Assembly: GCF_015751905.1 (NCBI RefSeq) | Contig: NZ_JADOUF010000001.1 | Location: 4,216,001 to 4,280,000, forward strand | DNA from: Longispora fulva | GTDB lineage: Bacteria > Actinomycetota > Actinomycetes > Mycobacteriales > Micromonosporaceae | Direction of reading: 5' to 3' | DNA: 64,000 nucleotides | Shown: one piece after another, positions 7,683-16,363 of the stretch | How the letters are laid out: every line of letters starts with the position of its first letter | How positions within the stretch are numbered: position 1 is the first letter of the stretch | Position numbers and translations under genes: made by a program | The notes under the pieces: model-generated | What the model was told of the DNA's origin: nothing | Databases searched by the model: none | The model's input: the letters and a program-made list of their open reading frames with translations, nothing else

Positions 7683-9080
7683 TCACAGGGGGCCCGGCAG
7701 GTCGGCGGGTTCCGCGCGCACCAGGCCGGCCCCCGTGGTGAGCAGCGTGACCGCGAGGACCAGCACCCCGTACCCGATGATGAGCCACCAGGGCAGATCC
7801 GCCGCGCCGAGCGGGCGGGCGGTCGCCGCCAGCGCCGAGGCGACCAGCGCCCCGGCGACGGCCACCCCGAGGGACTGGCCGACCTGCCGGCTGGTGGACG
7901 CGATCGCCGCGGCGACCCCGGCCTGGGCGCGGGGCATGCCCGACACGGCCGTCTGGGTGACCGGCGGGTTGACCACGGCGAAGCCGAACCCGAAGACGGC
8001 GTAGGCCGCGATCAGCCAGCCCAGCGGCGTCGTGGCCGTCACCGGGAGCATCATCAGGCCGCTGGCGGCGATGGCGGCGCCCGCGAGCAGCAGCGGGAGG
8101 CGCGGGCCCCGGCGGCCGACGAGCCGGCCGGACAGCGGGCCGAAGACCAGCACCATGGCGGCCATCGGCAGGACGGCCAGGCCGGCGTGCGCCGCGGACA
8201 GGCCCCGCACGGTCTGCAGGTAGAGCGTGTTGAGGAACAGGAACCCGCCGAGCGCCGCGAACGAGCTGACCGCGATCAGCGTGGCCCCGGAGAACGGGGC
8301 GCTGCGGAAGAACCGCAACTCCAGGAGCGGGTCGGCCCGGCGCGGTTCGTACAGCAGCAGGGCGGCCAGTGCCGCGGCGGCGAGCGCGAACAGGCCAACG
8401 ATCAGCGGCGAGGACCAGCCGGCCACCGGGCCCTCGATGATCGCGGAGGTCAGGGAGCCCAGCAGCGTGATCACCAGGGCCTGGCCGACCAGGTCGGGCC
8501 GGCGGGGGCGGGGCGCGCGCGACTCGGGCACGAACAGCGCGGTCAGCACCACCGCCGCGAGCCCGATCGGGATGTTGATCCAGAAGATCGCCCGCCAGCC
8601 GACGGTACCGACGAGCAGGCCGCCGACCACCGGGCCGAGCGCCATGCTGATCCCGACCACGCCGGACCACACGCCGATCGCCCGGGCCCGCTCCCGGGGC
8701 TCGGTGAACGTGTTCGTGATGATCGACATGGCCACCGGGTTGAGCATCGAGCCACCGACGGCCTGCACGATCCGGGCCGCCACCAGCCAGCCGAGGGACG
8801 GGGCCAGCCCGCACAGGAACGAGCCGCCGGTGAACAGCACCAGACCGACCTGGAACGTGCGCCGCCGCCCGAGCCGGTCGGCCGTCGAGCCGGACAGGAT
8901 CAGCAGGCTGGCCAGCACGACGACGTAGGAGTCGATCGTCCACTGCAGGTCGGAGACCGTGGCGTGGAACTCGCGCTGGATCGCCGGCAGCGCCACGTTG
9001 ACGATGGTGTTGTCGAGGCCGACGATCAGCAGGCTCATGCAGCAGATCGCCAGGACCAGGCCCCGTCGCCGGTCGGACAA
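7683..9080 (-). CDS. DHA2-type (EmrB/QacA) MFS drug-efflux transporter
   Basis: This 465-residue inner-membrane protein has 14 predicted helices. It carries the MFS loop 2-3 motif GSTADRLGRRRTFQVG and the motif C-like GPVVGGLL, both typical of proton-coupled drug/H+ antiporters. The substrate is not predictable. The start is TTG at 9078-9080, supported by GGGAGG 4 bp upstream and the expected N-terminus MSDRRRGLVLAICCMSLLIVGLDNTIV (positions 1-27; start MSDRRR). A GC hairpin lies just upstream. Confidence 0.9.
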   Translation of the reverse strand: MSDRRRGLVLAICCMSLLIVGLDNTIVNVALPAIQREFHATVSDLQWTIDSYVVVLASLLILSGSTADRLGRRRTFQVGLVLFTGGSFLCGLAPSLGWLVAARIVQAVGGSMLNPVAMSIITNTFTEPRERARAIGVWSGVVGISMALGPVVGGLLVGTVGWRAIFWINIPIGLAAVVLTALFVPESRAPRPRRPDLVGQALVITLLGSLTSAIIEGPVAGWSSPLIVGLFALAAAALAALLLYEPRRADPLLELRFFRSAPFSGATLIAVSSFAALGGFLFLNTLYLQTVRGLSAAHAGLAVLPMAAMVLVFGPLSGRLVGRRGPRLPLLLAGAAIAASGLMMLPVTATTPLGWLIAAYAVFGFGFAVVNPPVTQTAVSGMPRAQAGVAAAIASTSRQVGQSLGVAVAGALVASALAATARPLGAADLPWWLIIGYGVLVLAVTLLTTGAGLVRAEPADLPGPL

Positions 9081-9099
9081 CGTGCCTCCCGGCGTGGTG

Positions 9100-9130
9100 C
9101 CGGCCGGGCTGGGGAGACCAGCCCGGCCGG
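9100..9130. terminator. Hairpin between the PQQ-type dehydrogenase gene and the MFS gene
   Basis: CCGGCCGGGCTGG / CCAGCCCGGCCGG is a perfect 13-bp stem with a 5-nt loop and no T-tract. It lies 112 bp beyond the dehydrogenase stop and 20 bp upstream of the MFS start, so it probably separates the two minus-strand transcripts. Confidence 0.55.
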
Positions 9131-9242
9131 GTTGAGCGTCACGGCCCCGGTGGGGGCCGCGCGGTGCGTCACGGCCCGAGGGCCGCCGTTTCGCGGCTCA
9201 TCGGGTCGCGCCGCGGCGACAGGAGCGGGCCGCGGCACGGCC

Positions 9243-12146
9243 TCAGGTGTGGGCCGCGGAGATCCCCGCCAGTTTAGTGCTGGCCAGGTCGTGCGCGAGG
9301 ATCGCCGTCTCCACCGCCGCGACCGTCGAGGAGGAGGTCACGCCGGGGAGGGTGGCCACGTCGATGGCGTACAACGTGAACTCGTACTGATGGGAACTCC
9401 CGCCCGGGCAGGGGCCGAAGAACTGCAGGGCCTTGTTCCCGGTACTCATCCCCTTCTGCTTCGCCGGCGCGTTCCCCGGCACGTCGTAGCCGAGGCCGAG
9501 CCCTTCGGGCAGCGAGCCGGCGCTCGGCGCGACGTCCCAGATCACCCAGTGCTTGTTGCTGTTGGCCGTGTCGACCAGGGTGATCGCGTAGCTCTTCGCC
9601 CCGGCGCTCGCGCCCCAGGCCAGCGGGGGCGAGATGTCGTTGCCGGCCACCCCGTCCTGCTGGCAGGTGTACTTCACCGGGATCGTGCCGCCCGCCGGGA
9701 ACGCGCCGCTCGTCAGGCTGAACGGCGAGCCTGCGAACTTCAGCCGGACGATCACGTTGTCCAGCACGCTGGGCGTGCCGCCGTTCTTGTCGTTGTTCGT
9801 GGAGGTCAGCCACAGGCCGCCGTCGGGGGTCTTGACGACGGTGCGCAGCCGGCCCCACCGGCCGTTGAAGAACGCCCGGGGCGCGTCGGTGGTGGCCCCG
9901 GTGATGTGCATGACCCACAGCCGGCTGCCCCGGATCGCGGCCATGTAGATCCAGTCGTTGACGATCTCCAGGCCGCTGGGCGAGGCGGCGGCGACGTCCC
10001 ACTGCTGCACCGGGCTGACGTAGCGCGAGTCGGAGCACTTGCCCTCGCACGTCGGCCAGCCGTAGTTCTTGCCCGGCTGGATCAGGTTGAGCTCGTCCCA
10101 GGTGCTCTCGCCGAGTTCGGACTCCCACAGCCTGCCCTGGGAGTCCCAGGCCAGGCCCTGGACGTTGCGGTGCCCGTAGGAGTAGATCCGGGTGCCGAAC
10201 GGGTTGCCGGGCGCCGCCGCCCCGGTCGTGGTGACCCGGAGGATCTTGCCGTTGAGGGAGTTGAGGTCCTGGGCACGGGAGCTGGTCTTGGCGTCCCCGG
10301 TGGCGATGTAGAGGAAGCCGTCCGGGCCGAACTTGAGCCGGCCGCCGTTGTGGAACTGGTTCTTGGCGATGCCGGTGACGATGGGTTCGCGGGCCCCGAT
10401 GGCCCCGTTCTCGTACGTGAGCCGGGCGACCCGGTTGTCCGAGGAGGACGTGTAGTAGATGTAGACGTAGTGGTCGGACGCGTAGCTCGGCGACACCGCG
10501 AGCCCGAGCAGGCCGCCCTCGCCGCCGGTCGTGACGGCCTCGGTGACCTTGCCGACGACGGTCTTCTGCCCGTCGGCGGTGACCCGGACGATCTCGAACC
10601 GGTCGCGCTCGTTGACCAGCGCGGACCCGTCGGGCAGGAACCCGATCCCCCACGGCAGGTCGAGCTTGGTGATGTCCTTGTCGTAGACCGGGTCGCCACC
10701 GCCGCCCCCGGAGCCGGGGGTCCGCACCGACAGCGCGGGGCTGCGCGGCGAGACGTTGTTGTTGGCGTCGAACGCCTCCACGGTGAAGGCGTAGGTGGTG
10801 TTGGCGGTCAGGCTGTCGGCCGTGGCCTGCAGGTCGGGCACCGTGGCGAACTTCGTGCCGTCGCGGTAGACGTTGTAGCCGGTCACCGCGGAGTTGTCCG
10901 TGGCGGCCGTCCAGGCCAGGGTGACGCTGGTGGCCGACACGTTCGTGGTGTGCAGGTTCGCCGGGACGGTCGGCGGCTGGGTGTCGTCGCTCGGCGGGGT
11001 GGTGATGTCGAGGCTGTTGCTGGCCTGCGAGACGTTGTCGGCCGCGTCGCGCGCGGCGACGGTGAGGATGTAGCGGGTGTTCGGGGTCAGGTTGCGCACC
11101 GCGGTGGTGGTGACGTTGCCGCCGATCTCGGCGACGATGTTGCCGCCGTTGTACACCTGGTAGAGGGCCACGCCCACGTTGTCGGTCGCCGGGTCCCAGG
11201 CCACCTGGACCTGGTTGGGGGTCGGGGCGCCGACGAGCCGGAAGTTCGGCGGGACGGTCGGCGACTCGGTGTCCGTGGGGGCGGCCACGCCGAGCTTGTC
11301 GAGGTTGGGACCGCCGGCGGCGCTGGAGCCGGTGAGCCGGACCGTGTTGGCGCCGGCGGTGAGTGCGGCGTTCACGGTCCGCGTCGCCCAGGTGTCCCAG
11401 GTGGTGGTGGAGGGGAACGACACCGCCGGGGCGACCACGCTGCCGTTCACCGACACGTCGAGGGGGCGGTCGGTGGTGGTGCCGTTGGAATACCGGACCG
11501 CGAGGGCGTGGTTGCCGGCCACCGCCGCGTTCACCGTGAACTCGACGTAGCCGCCGGCGGCGTTGTCGTAGTTGACGAAGCCGGTGCCGGTGTAGCCGGT
11601 GTGGTTGGCCTCGACGACGCCGCCGACGATCGTGGCGTTCTCAGCCTGGTAGTCGGCGCCCGGGGAGGCCGTGACGTCCACGTCGAGGTAGTCGAGGTTG
11701 GGACCACCCGTCGCCGTGGTGCCGGTGAGCCGGATCTTGTTGGCACCGGCCACCACGGGCGCGGTGAGCGTCCTCGTCGCCCAGGTGTCCCAGTTCGCGG
11801 TGGCCGGGAACGACGCGCCGGCCGCGACCACGGTGCCGTTCACCGTCACATCGGCGGGGCGGTCGGCGGCGGTGCCGTTGGCGTAGCGCACCCCGATCGT
11901 GGCGGTGCCGGCCGACGCGGCGGTCACGGTGAACTCGACGTAGCTGCCGACGGCGTTGGTGGAGTCGACGAAGCCGGTACCGGAGTATCCGGTGTGGTTG
12001 GTGGCGACCACGCCCTGGACGATGGTGGCGTTCTCCGCCTCGTAGCGGGTGGCCGCGGCGGCGGCGCTGCCGGCCGGGAGCATGGCCGCGACCAGCAGCG
12101 CCGAGCCGAACGCCGGCAGGAGACGCAGAAGGGGTCTGGACTTCAC
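9243..12146 (-). CDS. Secreted modular PQQ-type sugar dehydrogenase: CBM35-CBM35-Fn3-Fn3-GSDH-PEBP
   Basis: The protein has 967 residues. In order: signal peptide (1-32); two CBM35-like modules (about 35-160 and 165-290, each opening Y-x-AEN); two fibronectin III domains (about 295-475); a Gly/Ser linker; a glucose/sorbosone dehydrogenase six-bladed propeller (about 485-810; FHNGGRLKFGPDGFLYIATGD motif region and GHRNVQGLAWD); and a C-terminal YbhB/YbcL-type PEBP domain (about 815-965; ISPPLAWG, HWVIWDV, GPCPGG). GSDH proteins (sGDH, Asd, AA12) use PQQ to oxidise sugars. The window also has a pqq operon and the CBM35s resemble those in its flanking CAZymes, so a PQQ holoenzyme bound to plant polysaccharide is a reasonable inference. 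The start is GTG. The PEBP fusion is unusual. Confidence 0.9.
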   Translation of the reverse strand: MKSRPLLRLLPAFGSALLVAAMLPAGSAAAAATRYEAENATIVQGVVATNHTGYSGTGFVDSTNAVGSYVEFTVTAASAGTATIGVRYANGTAADRPADVTVNGTVVAAGASFPATANWDTWATRTLTAPVVAGANKIRLTGTTATGGPNLDYLDVDVTASPGADYQAENATIVGGVVEANHTGYTGTGFVNYDNAAGGYVEFTVNAAVAGNHALAVRYSNGTTTDRPLDVSVNGSVVAPAVSFPSTTTWDTWATRTVNAALTAGANTVRLTGSSAAGGPNLDKLGVAAPTDTESPTVPPNFRLVGAPTPNQVQVAWDPATDNVGVALYQVYNGGNIVAEIGGNVTTTAVRNLTPNTRYILTVAARDAADNVSQASNSLDITTPPSDDTQPPTVPANLHTTNVSATSVTLAWTAATDNSAVTGYNVYRDGTKFATVPDLQATADSLTANTTYAFTVEAFDANNNVSPRSPALSVRTPGSGGGGGDPVYDKDITKLDLPWGIGFLPDGSALVNERDRFEIVRVTADGQKTVVGKVTEAVTTGGEGGLLGLAVSPSYASDHYVYIYYTSSSDNRVARLTYENGAIGAREPIVTGIAKNQFHNGGRLKFGPDGFLYIATGDAKTSSRAQDLNSLNGKILRVTTTGAAAPGNPFGTRIYSYGHRNVQGLAWDSQGRLWESELGESTWDELNLIQPGKNYGWPTCEGKCSDSRYVSPVQQWDVAAASPSGLEIVNDWIYMAAIRGSRLWVMHITGATTDAPRAFFNGRWGRLRTVVKTPDGGLWLTSTNNDKNGGTPSVLDNVIVRLKFAGSPFSLTSGAFPAGGTIPVKYTCQQDGVAGNDISPPLAWGASAGAKSYAITLVDTANSNKHWVIWDVAPSAGSLPEGLGLGYDVPGNAPAKQKGMSTGNKALQFFGPCPGGSSHQYEFTLYAIDVATLPGVTSSSTVAAVETAILAHDLASTKLAGISAAHT

Positions 12147-12163
12147 GGACTCACCTCACAATG

Positions 12164-12182
12164 GATAGATAGCCTTCCTTAC
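12164..12182 (-). promoter_or_regulatory. Putative operator, copy 2 of the CAZyme-associated motif
   Basis: On the + strand GATAGATAGCCTTCCTTAC aligns without gaps to the chitosanase palindrome (G-N2-AG-N2-A-N-CCTTCCT-N-AC). It lies 18 bp upstream of the GTG start of the modular dehydrogenase gene on the opposite strand. Its palindromy is imperfect. Confidence 0.5.
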
Positions 12183-12255
12183 CTGAATGGCGCCGCGATC
12201 AGACCACCGGGGAGGGACACGTGTCAACGACGCAGTCCGCCCGGCGGGACGACCT

Positions 12256-13767
12256 TCAACCGCAGGAGCTGGTCGAACCCGTGGCCGACACCTTCGCCGG
12301 GCCGCCGGCGGTGGTGGTGGCGGCGGTGACGCAGTACCCGGAAACGTGCTGGAATCCCAGGTCGAACGGTCCGCCGGAGCCCCGCTGGGCCGTGAAGTGG
12401 TCGAAGGTGACGTCCGAGCCGGCGTTGACGATCACCGCCGGCCGCTGGTCGTCCGCCGCGAACCGCACTGAGCTGGCGGTGAAGGTGATCCCGCTGACCT
12501 CGTGCAGGTACCAGCCGTAGGCCGGCCGGGTGCCCAGGCTCTTCGGGTTGTAGTCGCCGGTGTCGTCCGGCACCTTCGTCGGGTCCGTCGCGGCGTGCCC
12601 GCCGGGCACCGTGAGGTCGACGTGGTCGAAGCTGACGTCCGTCACCGGGTGCCCCGGCTGGCCCCAGATGGTCGGACTGTAGGCCCCGGCGCTCGTGCCG
12701 CGGACGTTGCTGAAGTGGATGTCGCTGATGCTCCCGACGCCGGGGCCGTCGCCGCACCGCTTCCGGGTGCCGACCTTCAGCATGATCGGGGAGGCGGTGT
12801 TCGCCATCGTGACGTCGTCGTAGCGCACGTCGGAGATCCGCGCGCCGTCCATCGACACCAGGCCCAGGCCCGACTTGCCCGCGCCGGTGATCGTGACGTG
12901 GCTGAACCGGTAGTGGGTGAAGTCCCCGCAGGTCTCCGAGCCGAACATCAGCGCGTTGCAGCAGCCGGCGGACAGCTGGGCGGTGTCCACCGTGACGTTG
13001 CCGTTGGGCAGCTTCTGGCCGAGGGCGTAGTCGCTCTTGAAGACCAGGGCGTCGTCGTTGGCCGCGGCGTGGATGTTGGTGATGACGACATTTCTGGTAC
13101 TGATGATGTTCCAGCCGTCCCGGTCCCCCGCCGTGTCGATGGTCAACCGGTCCGACGTCACGTGGTCGCACCCGTTGATCAGGGCCGCGAAGTGCCCGCC
13201 GCGCTTGAGGGTGATGCCCGACAGGGTCAGCCCGTCGCACCGGGTCAGCGAGAGGATCTTGTCGGCCTCGCCGGACTTCGGGTTGCCGGTGATCAGGTTG
13301 CCGCCGCCGTCGATGGTGCCCGAGCCGGTGAAGCCGATGTTGGTCAGCCGGTCGCCGTGGATCATCGCGTTGTGGAAGTGGCTGTGCCCGTAGTCCTGGT
13401 ACCTGTCGTTCGGGTTCGGCTCCGGCGGGTCGTAGGTGTCGGCGCCCGAACCCTTGATCGTCGAGCCGGCGTCGAGGCGCAGGGTCACGTCGCTGAGCAT
13501 GTGGATGGTGGTCGCCGACCGGTAGGTGCCGGCCGGGAACTGGACAGTGCCGCCGCCGGTCGCGTGGTTGGCCGCGACGATGGCCTTGTTGATGGCGGCG
13601 GTGTCGTTGGCGTTGCCGTCGCCCTTCGCGCCGTAGTTCCTCACGTTGAAGACGGCGGCGGACGGCGCTGACGTGGAGGTGGCCGGGGCTGCTGTCGCCG
13701 GGGCTGCTGTGGCGGCCACCGCCGCCGTGACCGCTACGAGAACGGGTCCCACTCTTCGAGTCGACAC
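12256..13767 (-). CDS. Secreted GH28-like right-handed beta-helix pectin hydrolase
   Basis: This 503-residue exported protein has a signal peptide (about 1-30) and the family start FNVRNYGAKGDGNANDT, followed by helix coils. One Asp pair is seen in AAANDDALVFKS, and CDGLTLSGITLKRGG also fits GH28. The canonical Gly-His-Gly is not obvious; the equivalent stretch reads CNALMFGSETCGD, so this may be an exo-acting or divergent subfamily member acting on galacturonan. GTG at 13765-13767 is chosen because GAAGGGAGA precedes it by 5 bp. It is divergent from the PL6 gene 168 bp away. Uronate catabolic genes (kduI/kduD, kdgD/gudD) in the window fit a pectin role. Confidence 0.82.
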   Translation of the reverse strand: MSTRRVGPVLVAVTAAVAATAAPATAAPATSTSAPSAAVFNVRNYGAKGDGNANDTAAINKAIVAANHATGGGTVQFPAGTYRSATTIHMLSDVTLRLDAGSTIKGSGADTYDPPEPNPNDRYQDYGHSHFHNAMIHGDRLTNIGFTGSGTIDGGGNLITGNPKSGEADKILSLTRCDGLTLSGITLKRGGHFAALINGCDHVTSDRLTIDTAGDRDGWNIISTRNVVITNIHAAANDDALVFKSDYALGQKLPNGNVTVDTAQLSAGCCNALMFGSETCGDFTHYRFSHVTITGAGKSGLGLVSMDGARISDVRYDDVTMANTASPIMLKVGTRKRCGDGPGVGSISDIHFSNVRGTSAGAYSPTIWGQPGHPVTDVSFDHVDLTVPGGHAATDPTKVPDDTGDYNPKSLGTRPAYGWYLHEVSGITFTASSVRFAADDQRPAVIVNAGSDVTFDHFTAQRGSGGPFDLGFQHVSGYCVTAATTTAGGPAKVSATGSTSSCG

Positions 13768-13935
13768 GATGGTCTCCCTTCGTCGGCCGCGGCGCGGACA
13801 CACCCGGCCTGTCGGACAGGATGTTCCGCCAGCGTGTTCGGGTGGTGACCGTTTCCGCCCGGCGAAAAGGCACCTGGGACCCCGTCGCGGACCGACATAC
13901 GGTGAGGATCCGACGCCCGCCCCACGGAGGCCGCC

Positions 13936-15423
13936 ATGAATCCCATCTCCCGTCGGGTCGCACTCGGCGCGGCCCTCGTCCTCGCGCTCCCCCTCGGCTC
14001 CTGGCGGCCGGCCGACGCCACGGTCGCCGACCCCCGGCGGTCGCCGGCCGACCCGACCATCCCCGCCGACCAGACCGAAGCGACCCGGACCGACCGGGTC
14101 GCGCAGGCCGCCCGGATCGTGCCGGTCGCCTCGGTGGCGGCGTTGCGGACCGCGCTCGGCCGGGCCCAGCCGGGCGACCGGATCGAACTCGCCGACGGCG
14201 TCCACACCACGACCTCCCCGATCCTCGTCCCCCGGTCCGGGACGGCTGCGGCACCGGTCACGGTCGCCGCCGCGCACCTGGGCCGGGCGGAGATCACGGG
14301 CACGGCCGGGTTCGCGTTCGGCTCCGGGGTGTCGCACGTGGTCGTCGAGGGCTTCCGGTTCACGCACACCGCCGGGATCGAGGTGCCGGCCGGTTCTGCT
14401 TTCGTGCGGCTCACCCGCAACGTGGTGCGGCTCGCCGGGTCGACGCAGTACTGGGTGACGGTCGCCGGGGACGACTGCGAACTCGACCACAACCTGTTCC
14501 AACACAAGAGCACCCTCGGCAACTTCGTCGAGGTGGTCGGACCGGGCTCGGGGATGGCGCAGCGGGTGCTGGTCCACCACAACCACTTCCTCGACCACTC
14601 CTACCGGGGCGGCAACGGCGGCGAGGCGATCCGGTTCGGGCTCAGCGGCCGCCAGCACGCGTCGGCGCGCGGCAGGATCGAGAACAACCTGTTCGAGCGG
14701 TGCGACGGGGACCTCGAGGTCGTCTCGGTGAAGTCCTCGGACAACGTGGTCCGGTACAACACGCTGCTGAACTGCCAGGGGACCATCACGCTGCGGCACG
14801 GCAACCGGACCCGGGTCGAGGGCAACCTGCTGCTCGGTGGCGCCGGCGGCATCCGGGTGTACGGCGACGACCACGTGGTCGTGGACAACGTCGTGCAGAA
14901 CAGCGGCTACCCGGCCCTGTCGGTGGGCGGCGGCGAGATCGTCGACGACACCGGGAGCACCACCGACCACGAGCGGGCCGACCGGCTGCTCGCGGCGTTC
15001 AACACATTCGTGGGCGCGGGGCCGCTCGTGGTGTTCGGCGGGGGCAAGAAGTACGGGCCGAGGACGGTCACCCTCGCCAACACGATCCTGCTCGGTACGG
15101 GCGGCGGGGCGCTGGTCCAGGTCAAGCAGGGCAGCGAGCTCACCTTCGCCGGCAACATCGCCTGGTCGGGCACACCCGGCATGCCGGCCGGCGGCTACCG
15201 GCAGGTGGATCCGCGCCTGGTGCGGGACGCGACCGGGCTGTACCGGCCGGCCGCCGGGTCGCCGGCGATCGACGGGGCCGTGGGGGCGTACCCCCAGGTG
15301 GGTCTGGATCTGGACGGGCAGGTCCGGGGCGGGCGGAAGGACGTCGGCGCGGACGAGACCGGGGCACCGGGGGCGACCCGCGGGCCGCTCACCCCGGCGG
15401 ACGTGGGCCCGACCGGGCCCTGA
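13936..15423 (+). CDS. Secreted PL6-family polysaccharide lyase (alginate lyase/chondroitinase B-like)
   Basis: The 495-residue protein has a signal peptide (MNPISRRVALGAALVLALPL) and a parallel beta-helix with PL6 hallmarks: NLFQHKS, HNHFLDHSYRGGNGGEAIRFG, and NLFERCDGDLEVVSVKSSDN followed by Arg-Asn. This contains the Lys/Arg catalytic region and the Glu calcium/substrate cluster of chondroitinase B and alginate lyases. It would cleave uronic-acid polymers by beta-elimination outside the cell; the exact substrate (alginate, chondroitin/dermatan or another uronan) is open. RBS GGAGG lies 9 bp before the ATG. It is divergent from the GH28 gene and ends in a strong hairpin. Confidence 0.85.
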   Translation: MNPISRRVALGAALVLALPLGSWRPADATVADPRRSPADPTIPADQTEATRTDRVAQAARIVPVASVAALRTALGRAQPGDRIELADGVHTTTSPILVPRSGTAAAPVTVAAAHLGRAEITGTAGFAFGSGVSHVVVEGFRFTHTAGIEVPAGSAFVRLTRNVVRLAGSTQYWVTVAGDDCELDHNLFQHKSTLGNFVEVVGPGSGMAQRVLVHHNHFLDHSYRGGNGGEAIRFGLSGRQHASARGRIENNLFERCDGDLEVVSVKSSDNVVRYNTLLNCQGTITLRHGNRTRVEGNLLLGGAGGIRVYGDDHVVVDNVVQNSGYPALSVGGGEIVDDTGSTTDHERADRLLAAFNTFVGAGPLVVFGGGKKYGPRTVTLANTILLGTGGGALVQVKQGSELTFAGNIAWSGTPGMPAGGYRQVDPRLVRDATGLYRPAAGSPAIDGAVGAYPQVGLDLDGQVRGGRKDVGADETGAPGATRGPLTPADVGPTGP

Positions 15424-15432
15424 GGCGGCGGT

Positions 15433-15472
15433 CCCGGGCCGCGCGGCCCGATCGCGGGACGCGCGGCCCGGG
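15433..15472. terminator. Bidirectional hairpin between PL6 and IclR genes
   Basis: CCCGGGCCGCGCG (15433-15445) and CGCGCGGCCCGGG (15460-15472) form a perfect 13-bp stem with a 14-nt loop between two convergent genes. Confidence 0.7.
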
Positions 15473-15489
15473 ATCGGGCCGGGCCCTGA

Positions 15490-16251
15490 CTAGCGCACGC
15501 CCTCCTTGCGCAGGGTCGCGCCCAGCGCCCGGGTGTGCTTCACGACCGCCTCGATGACCCGGTCGATCTCCGCCTGCGGCAGGTCCGCCGGCATCGAGCA
15601 GCTGATCGCGTCGCTGGCGGGGATGCGGTAGTCCACCGCGCACGCCACGCACGCCACCCCGGGCGTGCCCTGGCCGCGCTCGAAGGCCCAGCCGCGCGCC
15701 CGGACCTGGTCGAGCTCCGCGACCAGGGTCGGCATGTCCGTGATGCTGTCGACGGTGAGCGCCGCCAGCGGCTCGTCGAGCAGCGTCACCACCTCGTCGT
15801 CGGTCAGCCCAGCGAGCAGCGCCTGGCCGAGGGCCGTCAGGTGCGCGGGCAGCCGGCGGCCGACCCGGGAGATGATCCGGACCGCCTCGCGGGACTCCCG
15901 GCTGGCCAGGTAGAGCACGTGCCCCTCGTCCCGCCGGGCGAAATGTACTGTATAACCGATTTCGGCGCGCAGGTCCTCCAGGGCCTCCCGGGCGAAGGAC
16001 AACGCCGGGTCCTTGTCGAGGTAGGCGGTGCCGGTGAGCAGCGCGTGCGGCCCGATGCCGTAGGCCGAGCGGGTCTCGTCGGCCTCGATCCACTTCAGCT
16101 CGGCGAGGGTGCGGATCAGCGCGTGCAGGCTGCTGCGCGGGTAGCCGACCCGCTTCTGCAGCTCCGACAGCGTGAGCCGGTCGGGTGAGGCCGCCAGGGC
16201 CTCGAGGATGCGGACGGTCCGTTCGGCGGACTTGACCAGCGAGGACTCCAT
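15490..16251 (-). CDS. IclR-family transcriptional regulator of the glucarate operon
   Basis: The 253-residue protein has an N-terminal winged helix (SAERTVRILEALAASPDRLTLSELQKRVGYPRSSLHALI) and a C-terminal ligand-binding domain with DYRIPASDAISCSMPADLP. It is divergent from kdgD-gudD, sharing a 112-bp promoter region, which suggests local control by a sugar acid. ATG at 16249-16251 matches the usual IclR N-terminus (MESSLVKSAERTVRILEA); another in-frame ATG lies 12 bp upstream at 16261-16263. Whether it represses or activates cannot be told from sequence. Confidence 0.88.
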   Translation of the reverse strand: MESSLVKSAERTVRILEALAASPDRLTLSELQKRVGYPRSSLHALIRTLAELKWIEADETRSAYGIGPHALLTGTAYLDKDPALSFAREALEDLRAEIGYTVHFARRDEGHVLYLASRESREAVRIISRVGRRLPAHLTALGQALLAGLTDDEVVTLLDEPLAALTVDSITDMPTLVAELDQVRARGWAFERGQGTPGVACVACAVDYRIPASDAISCSMPADLPQAEIDRVIEAVVKHTRALGATLRKEGVR

Positions 16252-16274
16252 TGTCCGTCCCATCTACGCGTGTA

Positions 16275-16303
16275 TTGACTGCCACTATAGCGAACGATAA
16301 CTT
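16275..16303 (+). promoter_or_regulatory. Predicted promoter of kdgD-gudD
   Basis: TTGACT (16275-16280), a 17-bp spacer, then TAACTT (16298-16303), 60 bp upstream of the chosen kdgD start, in the divergent region shared with the IclR gene. Confidence 0.55.
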
Positions 16304-16363
16304 CATCTCACATGGTGTGCAGCATACTGGCTGCCGTCCACATATATGAACCGGAGTGCCGCG

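Noticed and set aside
7680-12329. A very long plus-strand open frame (about 1549 codons) opposite the MFS and dehydrogenase genes
   Set aside because: It is antisense to two clearly coding genes, has a composition dominated by Arg/Gly/Pro/Asp/His typical of GC-rich shadow frames, and no recognisable domain.
16304-16363. IclR operator palindrome in the kdgD-iclR gap
   Set aside because: Only short matches such as GCAGC-N6-GCTGC were seen; not strong enough to report as an operator.
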